From Sphingopyxis sp. HIX (lineage in GTDB: Bacteria; Pseudomonadota; Alphaproteobacteria; Sphingomonadales; Sphingomonadaceae), in contig NZ_LNSB01000029.1 in assembly GCF_001468285.1 (NCBI RefSeq), positions 1 to 64,000 of the forward strand: DNA of 64,000 nt, written 5' to 3'. How positions within the stretch are numbered: the stretch's first letter is position 1; the number at the start of each line of letters is the position of its first letter. This document shows positions 51,542 to 60,498 of the stretch, one piece after another. The notes under the pieces are model-generated. The model was not told the DNA's origin. It searched no databases and was given only the letters and a program-made list of their open reading frames with translations. A program made the position numbers and the translations under genes.

Positions 51542-52910
51542 GTGGGGCGGCCGCTTCGGTGCCGGTCCCGCGGCGATCATGCAAGAGATAAACGCGTCGA
51601 TCCCGGTCGATAAGCGCCTGTGGGAAGAAGATATCGCCGCCAGCCGCGCGCATGCCGCGATGATCGGCGCCGCGGGGATCATCTCCGCCGACGACGCGGC
51701 GAAGATCGACGCCGGCCTCGCGCAGATCGCGGGCGAGTTCGCCGCGAACGGCGTGCCGGTCGACCTCGCGCTCGAAGACATCCACATGACCGTCGAATCG
51801 CGGCTCAAGGAAATCATCGGCGAGCCCGCGGGTCGGCTCCACACCGCGCGCTCGCGCAACGACCAGGTCGCGACCGATTTCCGGCTGTGGGTGCGCACCG
51901 CCTGCAGCCGCATCGACGCGGGGCTGAAGGCGATCCAGACGGCGCTGCTCGCGCGCGCCGAGGAACATGCGGGCAGCATCATGCCCGGCTTCACGCACCT
52001 CCAGGTCGCGCAGCCGGTGACGCTCGGCCACCATCTGCTCGCCTATGTCGAGATGTTCGGCCGCGACCGCTCGCGCTTCGCCGACGCTGCGAAGCGCCTC
52101 AACGAATCGCCGCTCGGCGCGGCGGCGCTCGCGGGCACCAGCTTCCCGCTCGACCGCAATGCCACCGCCGCCGCGCTCGGTTTCGACCGCCCGATGGCGA
52201 ACAGCATCGACGCCGTGTCCGACCGCGACTTCGCGCTCGAATTTTGCGCCAGCGCTTCCATCGCCGCGATCCACCTGTCGCGCCTCGCCGAGGAAGTCGT
52301 GATCTGGGCGAGCCAGCCCTTCGGCTTCGTCAGCCTGCCCGACGCCTGGTCGACCGGCAGCTCGATCATGCCGCAAAAGCGCAACCCCGACGCCGCCGAA
52401 CTGGTGCGCGGCCGTGCGGGCCTGCTGCTCGGCGCCTTCCAGCGCCTGTCGGTGATCGTGAAGGGCCTGCCGCTCACTTATTCGAAGGACCTGCAGGACG
52501 ACAAGGAAACGGTCTTCGGCGCCTTCGACGCGCTCGCGCTGTCGCTCGCCGCGATGACCGGCATGATCGAGACGCTGGCGTTCCGCACCGACCGCATGCG
52601 CGCGCTCGCCGCGTCGGGCTTCTCGACCGCGACCGACCTCGCCGACTGGCTGGTGCGCGAGGCGGGGGTGCCGTTCCGCGACGCGCATCATATCGTCGGC
52701 GCCTGTGTGAAACGATCCGAGCAGCTCGGCGTTGAGCTGTCGGCGCTGCCGCCCGCGGAAGCCGCTGCGATCCACGCCGCGGTCACTCCCGCGGCGCTCG
52801 CGGCGCTGACCGTCGAGGCGTCGGTCGCCAGCCGAACAAGCTATGGCGGCACCGCGCCCGAACGGGTAAGGCAGGCCATTGCCGCGGCGCGCGCCGCGCT
52901 GGAGGAATGA
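51513..52910 (+). CDS. argH: Argininosuccinate lyase
   Basis: A 465-residue enzyme that splits argininosuccinate into arginine and fumarate. The N-terminal [29 protein letters not shown] and [15 protein letters not shown] (the fumarase/lyase signature) are all present. The ATG at 51513 is chosen from the conserved N terminus. The small lipoprotein gene and lysA follow, an order common in alphaproteobacteria. Confidence 0.97.
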   Translation: MADSPNSNSMWGGRFGAGPAAIMQEINASIPVDKRLWEEDIAASRAHAAMIGAAGIISADDAAKIDAGLAQIAGEFAANGVPVDLALEDIHMTVESRLKEIIGEPAGRLHTARSRNDQVATDFRLWVRTACSRIDAGLKAIQTALLARAEEHAGSIMPGFTHLQVAQPVTLGHHLLAYVEMFGRDRSRFADAAKRLNESPLGAAALAGTSFPLDRNATAAALGFDRPMANSIDAVSDRDFALEFCASASIAAIHLSRLAEEVVIWASQPFGFVSLPDAWSTGSSIMPQKRNPDAAELVRGRAGLLLGAFQRLSVIVKGLPLTYSKDLQDDKETVFGAFDALALSLAAMTGMIETLAFRTDRMRALAASGFSTATDLADWLVREAGVPFRDAHHIVGACVKRSEQLGVELSALPPAEAAAIHAAVTPAALAALTVEASVASRTSYGGTAPERVRQAIAAARAALEE

Positions 52911-53173
52911 TGAACGCGACGCGCCACCTTGTCCTGACCGTCCTCGGCGGCGCGCTGCTCACCGGCGCGCTCGGCGCGTGCGGCAAGAAGGAAGATCTGA
53001 AGCCGATCGCCGGCGACCCGCCCGCGCCCTTGCCCGTCGGGGCCAAGCGCGCGCCGACCACGGAGGAGCTTACGACGCCTGACGCGCAGGCCAAGCCGGC
53101 GCGCAGCGACGAACTTCTCAAACGATCCGAGCAACGCGAACCCGACGATTTCGACTTGCCGCCTCCGGGCTGA
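52907..53173 (+). CDS. lptM: Small LptM-type lipoprotein
   Basis: An 88-residue lipoprotein with a signal peptide and lipobox LTGALGAC followed by GKK, then a Pro-rich disordered tail. Its position between argH and lysA, the 4-bp overlap with argH (ATGA) and the short Cys-Gly-Lys-Lys start fit LptM (YifL), which helps the assembly of the LptD lipopolysaccharide transporter. Confidence 0.82.
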   Translation: MMNATRHLVLTVLGGALLTGALGACGKKEDLKPIAGDPPAPLPVGAKRAPTTEELTTPDAQAKPARSDELLKRSEQREPDDFDLPPPG

Positions 53174-53190
53174 GCTCAGGACTTTTTCAG

Positions 53191-54456
53191 ATGAATCATT
53201 TCGACCTACGTGACGGCGTCATGCACGCCGAAGATGTTCCGCTGCCGCGGATCGCCGAGGACATCGGCACCCCCGTCTATGTCTATTCGCGCGCGACGCT
53301 CGAGCGCCATGCGCAGGCGTTCCGCGACGGGCTGAAGGACGTGCCGAAGAAGCACCTCGCCTTCGCGATCAAGAGCAACCCCAATCTCGGCGTGCTGCGC
53401 GTGCTCGCGCGGCAGGGTTACGGCGCCGACGTCGTCTCGGGCGGCGAACTCGAGCGCGCGCTCGCGGCGGGCATGGCGGCCGAGGACATCGTCTTTTCGG
53501 GGGTGGGCAAGACCCGCGCCGAACTCGCGCTTGGCCTCGACCGCGGCATCGGCCAGTTCAACATCGAACATGAGCCGGAGGGCGTCGCGCTCGCCGAAAT
53601 CGCGCTGCGCAAGGAAATGACGGCGCCCGCGGTGCTGCGCGTCAACCCCGACGTCGACGCGGGCACCCACGCCAAGATCTCGACCGGCAAGGCCGAGAAC
53701 AAGTTCGGCGTCGGCATCGACGCCGCGCCCGAAATCTTCGCCCGCCTCGCCGCGCTGCCGGGGCTCAACATGCGCGGCATCGCCGTCCACATCGGCAGCC
53801 AGCTGACCAGCCTCGCTCCCTTCGAGGCGGCGTTCAAGCGCGTCGGCGAGCTTGTCGCCGACCTGCGCAGCGCAGGGCATAGCATCACCCATGTCGACCT
53901 GGGCGGCGGCCTCGGCGTGCCCTATCGGGCCGGCGACAATATCATTCCGCCGTCGCCCGCCGATTATGGCGCGATGGTCGCGCGCGTGACCAGGGACTGG
54001 GACGTCACTTTGATGTTCGAGCCCGGCCGCGTCATCGCGGGCAATTCGGGGGTATTGCTGACCGAGACCTTGTGGGTGAAGCCCGGCGCGACGCACCCCT
54101 TCGTGATCGTCGACGCGGCGATGAACGATCTTGCCCGGCCCGCGCTCTACGACGCCTGGCACGATTTCCTCGCGGTCGAGCCGTCGGGCGAGACGATGAC
54201 CGCGTCGATCGTCGGGCCGGTCTGCGAGACCGGCGACACCTTTGCGCGCGACCGGCTGATCGACAAGGTCGAGGCGGGCGACCTCGCGGTCTTCTGCAGC
54301 GCGGGCGCCTATGGCGCGACGATGGCGTCGACCTACAACAGCCGCAGCCTGGTGCCCGAGGTGCTCGTCGACGGCGACCGCTACGCCGTGGTCGCCGACC
54401 GCATCGCCGCGGGCACGATCATGGCCGCCGAACGCGTTCCCGACTGGATCGACTGA
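53191..54456 (+). CDS. lysA: Diaminopimelate decarboxylase
   Basis: A 421-residue PLP enzyme for the last step of lysine synthesis. AFAIKSNPNLGVL holds the PLP Lys, VHIGSQ and GGGLGVPY are the phosphate-binding and signature regions, and PVCETGDTF near residue 344 holds the catalytic Cys. It starts 17 bp after lptM. Confidence 0.97.
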   Translation: MNHFDLRDGVMHAEDVPLPRIAEDIGTPVYVYSRATLERHAQAFRDGLKDVPKKHLAFAIKSNPNLGVLRVLARQGYGADVVSGGELERALAAGMAAEDIVFSGVGKTRAELALGLDRGIGQFNIEHEPEGVALAEIALRKEMTAPAVLRVNPDVDAGTHAKISTGKAENKFGVGIDAAPEIFARLAALPGLNMRGIAVHIGSQLTSLAPFEAAFKRVGELVADLRSAGHSITHVDLGGGLGVPYRAGDNIIPPSPADYGAMVARVTRDWDVTLMFEPGRVIAGNSGVLLTETLWVKPGATHPFVIVDAAMNDLARPALYDAWHDFLAVEPSGETMTASIVGPVCETGDTFARDRLIDKVEAGDLAVFCSAGAYGATMASTYNSRSLVPEVLVDGDRYAVVADRIAAGTIMAAERVPDWID

Positions 54457-54458
54457 CG

Positions 54459-55229
54459 ATGGAGCAGCTTCCCATCTTCCTGAACCTGCGCGGCCGCACG
54501 GTCGTGCTGGTCGGGGAGGGGGAAGCCGCCGAGGCCAAGGCGCGGCTGATCGAACGCGCAGGCGGCCGCATCGTCCCCGCATGGGTGGAAGGCGCGAGCC
54601 TCGCCTTCGTCGCGCTCGATGAGGGCGCCGAGGCCGCCGCGGCTGCCCTCCGCGCGCGCGGCCTGCTCGTCAACGTCGTCGACCGCCCCGACCTCTGCGA
54701 TTTCACCACCCCCGCGATCGTCGACCGCGCCCCGGTGACCATCGCGATCGGCACAGGCGGCGCCTCGGCCGGGCTCGCCAAGGCGGTGCGCCAGCGCATC
54801 GAGGCGCTGCTCCCTGCGCGGCTCGGCGCGCTGGCGTCGGCGCTCTACGCTGCGCGCGATGCGATGAAAGCGCGCTGGCCCGCCGCAGCCGATCGCCGCC
54901 GCGCCATCGATGCGGCGCTGGCCTCCGGAGGTGCGCTCGATCCGCTCGATGACGGCGCGCCCGATCGCGTGCGCGCCTGGCTCGCCGCCGATGGTGCTAC
55001 GCCGGCCTCACGCCTCGAAACGATCGCGCTGGCGAGCTTCGATCCCGACGATCTCACGCTCCGCGCCGCGCGCCTGCTCGGCGAGGCCGACCATGTCTTC
55101 CACCCGGCGTTGATTCCCGCCGCGATCCTCGACCGCGCGCGCGCCGACGCCGTGCGCCATCCCGCCGATGCACCGCCCGCCGATCCGCCGCCGGGCCTTT
55201 CGCTCTGGCTCGCACCGCCCGCGGCATGA
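54459..55229 (+). CDS. Siroheme synthase-like protein with truncated methyltransferase part
   Basis: A 256-residue protein. Residues about 1-150 resemble the precorrin-2 dehydrogenase/ferrochelatase domain of CysG (LPIFLNLRGRTVVLVGEGEAAEAKARLIERAGG). Residues about 185-245 look like only the start of the uroporphyrinogen methyltransferase domain (SFDPDDLTLRAARLLGEADHV), and the rest is missing, so it can at most perform the dehydrogenase/chelatase steps. It starts 2 bp after the lysA stop and overlaps the aminotransferase by 4 bp. The truncated part may be a remnant of a once complete CysG. Confidence 0.82.
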   Translation: MEQLPIFLNLRGRTVVLVGEGEAAEAKARLIERAGGRIVPAWVEGASLAFVALDEGAEAAAAALRARGLLVNVVDRPDLCDFTTPAIVDRAPVTIAIGTGGASAGLAKAVRQRIEALLPARLGALASALYAARDAMKARWPAAADRRRAIDAALASGGALDPLDDGAPDRVRAWLAADGATPASRLETIALASFDPDDLTLRAARLLGEADHVFHPALIPAAILDRARADAVRHPADAPPADPPPGLSLWLAPPAA

Positions 55230-56389
55230 CCCCTATCCATCCCCTTTACGCGGCGATGGCGCCGACGATCTTCGAGCATATGTCGGGGCTCGCCCGCGCG
55301 CACGATGCGATCAACCTCGGGCAAGGCTTCCCCGACGGGCGGCCGCACCCCGATATGGTCGACGCGGCCGCGCGGGCGCTCGCCGAAAAGTCGCACCAAT
55401 ATCCGCCCGCGCCCGGCCTGCCCGAGCTGCGCGATGCCATCGCTGCCTTCTACGCGCGGCGGCAGGGGCTGGCGTTGACCCGCGAGCAGGTCGTCGTCAC
55501 CTCGGGCGCGACCGAGGCGCTCGCCGCGGCGATCCTCGCGCTCGTCCATCCGGGCGACGAGGTGCTGCTCTTCCAGCCCGCCTATGACAGCTATGCCCCG
55601 ATGATACGCCGCGCCGGCGGCGTACCCGTCTCGGTACCGCTGAGCCCGCCCGGCTGGCGCTACGACGCCGGCCGGATCGCCGCCGCGATCACGCCGCGCA
55701 CCCGGCTGGCGATGCTCAACGACCCGCTCAACCCCGCGGGCACGGTGGCGAGCGAAGCCGAACTCGCGATGATCGCCGACCTCTGCCGGCGCCACGACCT
55801 CACCGCGATCTGCGACGAGGTGTGGGAGGACGTCCGCTTCGACGGCGTGCCGCATCGCTCGCTGCTCGCGATGCCCGGCATGGAACGCCGCGCGGTCAAG
55901 ATCGGCTCGGCGGGCAAGATCTTTGGGCTCACCGGCTGGAAGGTCGGCTGGCTCGCCGCCGCGCCCGATCTCGCACAGGCGCTCGGCCGCGCACACCAGT
56001 TCCTGACCTTCACCACGCCCCCCGCGCTGCAATGGGCGGTCGCCGAGGGGCTCGCCAAGCCCGACGCCTGGTTCGCCGAGCAGCGCGCAGGCTGGGCGGC
56101 GGCACGCCGGCATCTCTCCCAATCGCTCGAACGCGCGGGCTTCGTCGTGCTCCCGAACGCCGCGACCTGGTTCCTCTGCATCGACCTCGCGGCCTCGGGC
56201 ATCATGCTCGCCGACCGCGACTTCGCCGAGCGTGCGGTGCGCGAGGCCGGGGTCGCGTCGATCCCGGTGTCGGCGCTCTTCGAAGGCGACGCCCCGCGCC
56301 ACATCCTGCGTCTCTGCTTCGCCAAGGATCATGCAACCCTCGACGAAGCCGTCGCGCGCCTCGCCGCCTTTCGCGCGGCGCTGCTCTAG
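55226..56389 (+). CDS. PLP aminotransferase, class I/II
   Basis: A 387-residue aminotransferase of fold type I. INLGQGFPDGRP near the N terminus, FQPAYDSYAPM, LNDPLNPAGTV and the PLP Lys segment GSAGKIFGLTGWKVGW match the class I group including methionine/kynurenine aminotransferases. The amino donor is not predictable. It overlaps the CysG-like gene by 4 bp. Confidence 0.92.
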   Translation: MTPIHPLYAAMAPTIFEHMSGLARAHDAINLGQGFPDGRPHPDMVDAAARALAEKSHQYPPAPGLPELRDAIAAFYARRQGLALTREQVVVTSGATEALAAAILALVHPGDEVLLFQPAYDSYAPMIRRAGGVPVSVPLSPPGWRYDAGRIAAAITPRTRLAMLNDPLNPAGTVASEAELAMIADLCRRHDLTAICDEVWEDVRFDGVPHRSLLAMPGMERRAVKIGSAGKIFGLTGWKVGWLAAAPDLAQALGRAHQFLTFTTPPALQWAVAEGLAKPDAWFAEQRAGWAAARRHLSQSLERAGFVVLPNAATWFLCIDLAASGIMLADRDFAERAVREAGVASIPVSALFEGDAPRHILRLCFAKDHATLDEAVARLAAFRAALL

Positions 56390-56470
56390 GGGGCAACCGC
56401 GCGCCCGCGATATTATCGGATTCTATAGACATACGCCCTAATCCCCCCGCTCGTAGCGAGCGGAGATTGC

Positions 56471-57190
56471 ATGCTGAAACGGCTTTTGCGCGGCACGGCG
56501 ACGGGCGCCGTCGGCCTTTGCGCGGCGATCTGGGCGGGTTCCTTATTGTCCGGCCCCTGTCCGCCGGAGGATTTCGGATGCGCGCCCGACAGCCGGCTTT
56601 GGGTCTGGCTATTGTTCGGCGCCGGTTCGCTGCTGGCGCTGTCCGCGCTCCTGCTCTGGGGCGCGTTCCTGTTGCAGTTTCGCCGCTACCTCCGCGAAGG
56701 GGATGCGCAGAAACGCCGCGACCGGCAGTTGCGTCGCGACCGGCTTTGTGCGGAAGCGCGGCGCGTCCGGCCCGAAATCGCCGTCGCGCGCGAACTGCTC
56801 GCGCGTCCGCTGCCCGATGAGCCCGATGCGCCGACCCCCGCCGAATTGCAGGAGGCCGTGGGCGCGCTGATGCGCCGCCATTCCGCGAACTATCTCGACA
56901 AGGCGGAGGAGGAGCCGGTGCGGATCGTCGGGTGGCTGCTGGCCCGGCTCGCCGACCAGAGCGCCACCGGCCTGCACTGGTTCGGCGGCAGTCCCGTGCT
57001 CGGAACCGTGTCGATCAACCAGGACCAGTATATGCAGATCGTCGGCGTCGGTGCCGGCTCGGTCGCGCTCATGACCATGGACGGCAACCGGGCGACCGGC
57101 GAGCCCGTCGACGTCGAGGACATGCTCGCCGCGCTGCGCGAGGCGAATCTGCCCGTGTGGGACGAACTCGAGCGGGCGGCGGCGCGTTAG
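56471..57190 (+). CDS. Hypothetical membrane protein
   Basis: A 239-residue protein with two membrane segments (about residues 10-27 and 43-68) followed by a basic Arg-rich stretch (RRYLREGDAQKRRDRQLRRDR) and a soluble C-terminal domain. GLHWFGGSPVLGTVSI and GNRATGEPVDVEDMLAALREANL are present, but I recognise no family. Both ends are tightly packed; it is convergent with the propeller-protein gene, overlapping by 4 bp. Confidence 0.7.
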   Translation: MLKRLLRGTATGAVGLCAAIWAGSLLSGPCPPEDFGCAPDSRLWVWLLFGAGSLLALSALLLWGAFLLQFRRYLREGDAQKRRDRQLRRDRLCAEARRVRPEIAVARELLARPLPDEPDAPTPAELQEAVGALMRRHSANYLDKAEEEPVRIVGWLLARLADQSATGLHWFGGSPVLGTVSINQDQYMQIVGVGAGSVALMTMDGNRATGEPVDVEDMLAALREANLPVWDELERAAAR

Positions 57191-58137
57191 GGCGCGATCG
57201 CCAGTCCGTCGCCATTCTTGCCCGCCGGCAGGCGGCGCAGCACCTTGCCGCTCGCGACGTCGATCTCGGCGACCTTGTCGTGCCCCGTCTCGGCGGCATA
57301 GAGCCGCTTCGAATCGGCGCTGAACAGCAGGGTCACCTGCCCCTTCGCCTGCTCGCCCGACACCATGATCGTCTTCACCGGCGCGCGCGTCTCGGCATCG
57401 AACAGGCTGATCGTCCCCGCCGCGATATTGCTCGTCGCGATCAGCTTGCCGTCGGGGCTCGCGAGCACGCGGATCGCCACAGGGTCGACCGCATGTTCGG
57501 CTACCTTCTCGCCGCTCGCGGTATCCCACACCGACACGCGCGGCGCATCAAGGTCGCCGACCCACAATTCGCGCCCGCCCTTCGCCAGCGCCAGCCCCTC
57601 GGGCTTGCCGCCGATGGCGAGGTCGCGCAGCTTCTTTGCGTCCTTGAGGTCGAGCACGCTCACCGTGCCCGACGCGATATTGGCGGTATAGGCGGTGCGA
57701 TTATCGGGCGCGACGACGATCATATGCGTGCCCTGCTGCCCCGTCGCGATCGAGGTCACGGCGCCGCCCGGCGCGACCACCGCGACCGACTGGCTGCCCT
57801 CGGCGGTCGCGACCAGCCGCCCGTCGGAAAGCCACAGCAGCCCGTGCGGCCGCTGGTTGGGGCTGATGTCGATCGTCTTCAGCTTCGCCTTCACCGCGAT
57901 ATCGAACACATCGATCGTCGTCCCGCCATAAGCGACCACCGCGGCCTGCGTGCCGTCGGGCGACACCGCGATCTCGTGTGGCATCTTCCCCGTCGGCAGC
58001 CGCGCGACCTCCGCGCCGGTATCGAGCGCGACGAGGCTCAGCGTGTCCTCGCCCTTGTTGCCGATCAGCAAGGTCTCGGCGGCGACCGGCGGGATCGCGA
58101 GCAGCAGGATGGACAGGAAAGTGGCGGCGCGGCGCAT
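57187..58137 (-). CDS. Exported YncE-like beta-propeller protein
   Basis: A 316-residue protein with a signal peptide (about residues 1-20, AAAE) and a chain of about seven propeller repeats, each with an xVxPDGxxxxV/A core (HEIAVSPDGTQAAVVAYG, LIATSNIAAGTISLFD). It resembles YncE/cytochrome D1-like propellers. I start at 58137 with GGGGAGA upstream. Function unknown. It is divergent from the 48-codon ORF at 58310. Confidence 0.9.
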   Translation of the reverse strand: MRRAATFLSILLLAIPPVAAETLLIGNKGEDTLSLVALDTGAEVARLPTGKMPHEIAVSPDGTQAAVVAYGGTTIDVFDIAVKAKLKTIDISPNQRPHGLLWLSDGRLVATAEGSQSVAVVAPGGAVTSIATGQQGTHMIVVAPDNRTAYTANIASGTVSVLDLKDAKKLRDLAIGGKPEGLALAKGGRELWVGDLDAPRVSVWDTASGEKVAEHAVDPVAIRVLASPDGKLIATSNIAAGTISLFDAETRAPVKTIMVSGEQAKGQVTLLFSADSKRLYAAETGHDKVAEIDVASGKVLRRLPAGKNGDGLAIAP

Positions 58138-58309
58138 GTGATGTCTCCCCGAGGCAAGGCCCCGCACCTTATGGGGCGCCCCCGCGCGGGCAACCGCCGT
58201 TCGACGAGCGACATGGCAAGATTACGATAAGTTCATTGGTATCCGCGGCCCGCGCTCCGCACGCTGTCCCCGCGGCCGATCTGCGCCGCGCTGCCCTGGG
58301 GAGGGACAT

Positions 58310-58456
58310 ATGAATCTGCCGTCCATCGACATCGCTGCCTTGCCCTTGCTCGACACCATGGTCGGGCTGTTCGGCTCGCTCGTCGCGCCCAGCGCGACGC
58401 AGGGACCCTCGATTTTCGAGGTGTCGGTCACCGTCATCCTGATCATCAACGACTGA
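58310..58456 (+). CDS. 48-codon ORF with strong ribosome-binding site, candidate precursor peptide
   Basis: ATG at 58310, 48 codons, stop TGA at 58454. GGGGAGGGA lies 4 bases upstream, among the strongest sites in the window. The predicted peptide begins MNLPSIDIAALPLLD, has a hydrophobic middle (MVGLFGSLVAPS) and ends in a beta-branched stretch VSVTVILIIND. It stands alone upstream of two larger co-directional genes. A ribosomally made peptide later modified by the downstream enzymes is one reading; a small membrane protein is another. Only the ORF, start and site are directly visible. Confidence 0.55.
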   Translation: MNLPSIDIAALPLLDTMVGLFGSLVAPSATQGPSIFEVSVTVILIIND

Positions 58457-58505
58457 GCCGGCGCGCGGGTACGGCCCCACACCGTGCCCGCGCCGGGCGC
58501 AGGCG

Positions 58506-59486
58506 ATGCGATCCCGTCACGACCATTATCCGCGGGCCGACGCGGCGCGCTGCCATGCGATGCACGCCGCCGAGGCCGATCTCGCCGCGCGCTGGCGCAG
58601 CGAGGATTCGCGCCCCGCGGGCCTCGCCGCCGCGCTCGCCGCGGCCGCTGCCGTCGCCGACCCCGTCCGCGCGGTCGAGCCTCTGCGTCCCTGGCTCGCC
58701 GACACAAGCTGGCTGACCACGCGCTTCGCCGAGGCGCTCGCCCTGCTCGCCGCCGATCCCTTTGCGCGTCCGCCGCTGCCCGTCGTCGGCAGCGGCGGCG
58801 CGCCGGGCGGGCTGATCCTCGCCGAGCGCGGCGCGGTGCGCCTCTCGCTCCAGCTGCTGCCGTTCGAGATCGCCGGCGCGCTGCCCGCGACCGCGCTCTT
58901 CGTCCCCGGCCGTGCCGCGATCCGCGTCCTCGCCGCCGGCGGCGCCAGCCTCATACTTCACCATGTTGCGCTCTCCGAAGCGGAGGCGGCCGGCGCCTTC
59001 ACCGCGGCCGGCGCCGCGCCCTGCACCAGCGACCCGCCGCGCCCGCTGCGCACGGGCGAACTCCTCGAACTCGACACCACGCGCACCACCTTCACCCTCG
59101 CGGGCGCAAGCGGCGACGTGCTGCTCCTCGACCTTTCGGTCCGCCCGCCGTCGCAGCTCCCGGTACGCGCCTACGATATCGCCAGCGGCCGCCTCGTCCA
59201 CGTCGCCGCGTCGCGCCGCGACAGCAGCTTTCGCCAGATGGCGCTCGCCTTGCTCCGCGCGATGGAGCGCCGCGCCGCCGCGCCGCTCTTCCTCGCCGCG
59301 ACGCAGGCCGAGGATTTCGCCGCCCGCTGGGCCGCGATGCGCGACCTCGTCGCGCTCGCCCCCGCCGCCGCGCACCCGCGCCTCGTGCAGATGGCGGCCG
59401 ACGATCCGCACCCCGAAGTCCGCGCCGCCGCCACCGCGACGCTGGCGCTCTACGCCGCGCCGAATGCCGAGCCATGCCCCGCCTGA
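58506..59486 (+). CDS. HEAT-like repeat protein with cupin-like core
   Basis: A 326-residue soluble protein. Residues about 100-210 form a beta-rich, cupin-like region (GGLILAERGAVRLSLQLLPFEI, LLELDTTRTTFTLAGASGDVLLLD). The C-terminal third has HEAT-like helices (FRQMALALLRAMERRAAAPLFLA, HPRLVQMAADDPHPEVRAAATATLALY). I see no conserved metal ligands. It starts 49 bp after the 48-codon ORF and overlaps the next gene by 13 bp. The shared HEAT tail with the next gene suggests the two proteins work as a pair. Confidence 0.72.
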   Translation: MRSRHDHYPRADAARCHAMHAAEADLAARWRSEDSRPAGLAAALAAAAAVADPVRAVEPLRPWLADTSWLTTRFAEALALLAADPFARPPLPVVGSGGAPGGLILAERGAVRLSLQLLPFEIAGALPATALFVPGRAAIRVLAAGGASLILHHVALSEAEAAGAFTAAGAAPCTSDPPRPLRTGELLELDTTRTTFTLAGASGDVLLLDLSVRPPSQLPVRAYDIASGRLVHVAASRRDSSFRQMALALLRAMERRAAAPLFLAATQAEDFAARWAAMRDLVALAPAAAHPRLVQMAADDPHPEVRAAATATLALYAAPNAEPCPA

Positions 59487-60361
59487 TCGACCCGCCCCCC
59501 GGCCCCGCGCTCGACCTCGCCGAAGTCGCCGCGCGCCTCGACGAAAGCCGGGTCGACCTCGCCGACGAAGCCAGCCTCGCCCGCGCCGCGGCGCTCCTCG
59601 CCGGCCTCGCGCAGAACCGCGACTTCCTCGCCGATCACATCGTCGCCGAACTCAAGGCCAGCTTCGCGAACCAGCTCGGCCTCAGCCGTTATTCGGCGCA
59701 GGTCTTCCTCCTCCACCGCAGCCCGCGCGGCCATTTCCTGCGCGCCAACCTCTGGCCCGCAGCGACCGATGCCGCTTACGCCGCGAGCGGCGGAGCAGCC
59801 TTCGCCTACGGCCTGCCGCACGACCATAATTTCAGCTTCCTCACCACCGGCTATTGGGGCCCGGGCTATGTCAGCGACTATTACGACTATGACCCCGAAG
59901 CCATCGACGGCCGCCTCGGCGAACCGCTGAACCTGAAATTCGTCGAGCGCAGCCAGCTCGGCGAAGGCAAGACGATGCTCTATCGCGCCCACCGCGACAT
60001 CCACAGCCAGTGCCCGCCCGAACGCCTCTCGGTCAGCCTCAACATCATGGAGGAGGGCGAGCATCTCCCCTGGCGCGACCAATATATCGTCGATCTCGAG
60101 CACGGCACGATCGCGCGCCGCCCGACGATCACCCCGGCGGAGATGCTCCTCCGCTGCGCCGTGCATTTGACCGAAGAGGGCAAGGATGTGGCCGACCATT
60201 TCGCCAGGGCGCACCCGGTCCCGCGCGTGCGCGCCAACGCGTTCGCCGCGCTGGCGGCGGTGGAGGAGGGCGCGGGCAGGGCGGCGGTGCTGGAACGCGG
60301 GCTGCGGGACGCCGATGCGCGGGTTAGGGCCGATTGTGAGAGGTGGCTGGGGATCGCATGA
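59474..60361 (+). CDS. Cupin-like metal protein with HEAT-like tail
   Basis: A 295-residue soluble protein. The central domain carries a histidine set: LPHDHNFSFLTTGYWGPGY with His116-x-His118, and LYRAHRDIHSQC with His173 and His177. That is the pattern of a cupin or cysteine-dioxygenase-like non-heme iron site. The last 80 residues are HEAT-like (VRANAFAALAAVEEGAGRAAVL, DADARVRADCERWL). It may be an iron oxidase acting on the nearby peptide; this is inference. It ends 137 bp before the DNA methylase gene. Confidence 0.75.
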   Translation: MPRLIDPPPGPALDLAEVAARLDESRVDLADEASLARAAALLAGLAQNRDFLADHIVAELKASFANQLGLSRYSAQVFLLHRSPRGHFLRANLWPAATDAAYAASGGAAFAYGLPHDHNFSFLTTGYWGPGYVSDYYDYDPEAIDGRLGEPLNLKFVERSQLGEGKTMLYRAHRDIHSQCPPERLSVSLNIMEEGEHLPWRDQYIVDLEHGTIARRPTITPAEMLLRCAVHLTEEGKDVADHFARAHPVPRVRANAFAALAAVEEGAGRAAVLERGLRDADARVRADCERWLGIA

Positions 60362-60498
60362 GTCCCTTTTCTTGCGTGGGGCGTCGCTGCCCTGTTCGGA
60401 CGGGTGGCATCTCGACGCAGGCCGCGCAGGGCGCAGGTCCGGTACACTTGGCGGAGTCAAAGCTTTCGTCTAGCACGGTAAAACGAGCGGGGGATTGC

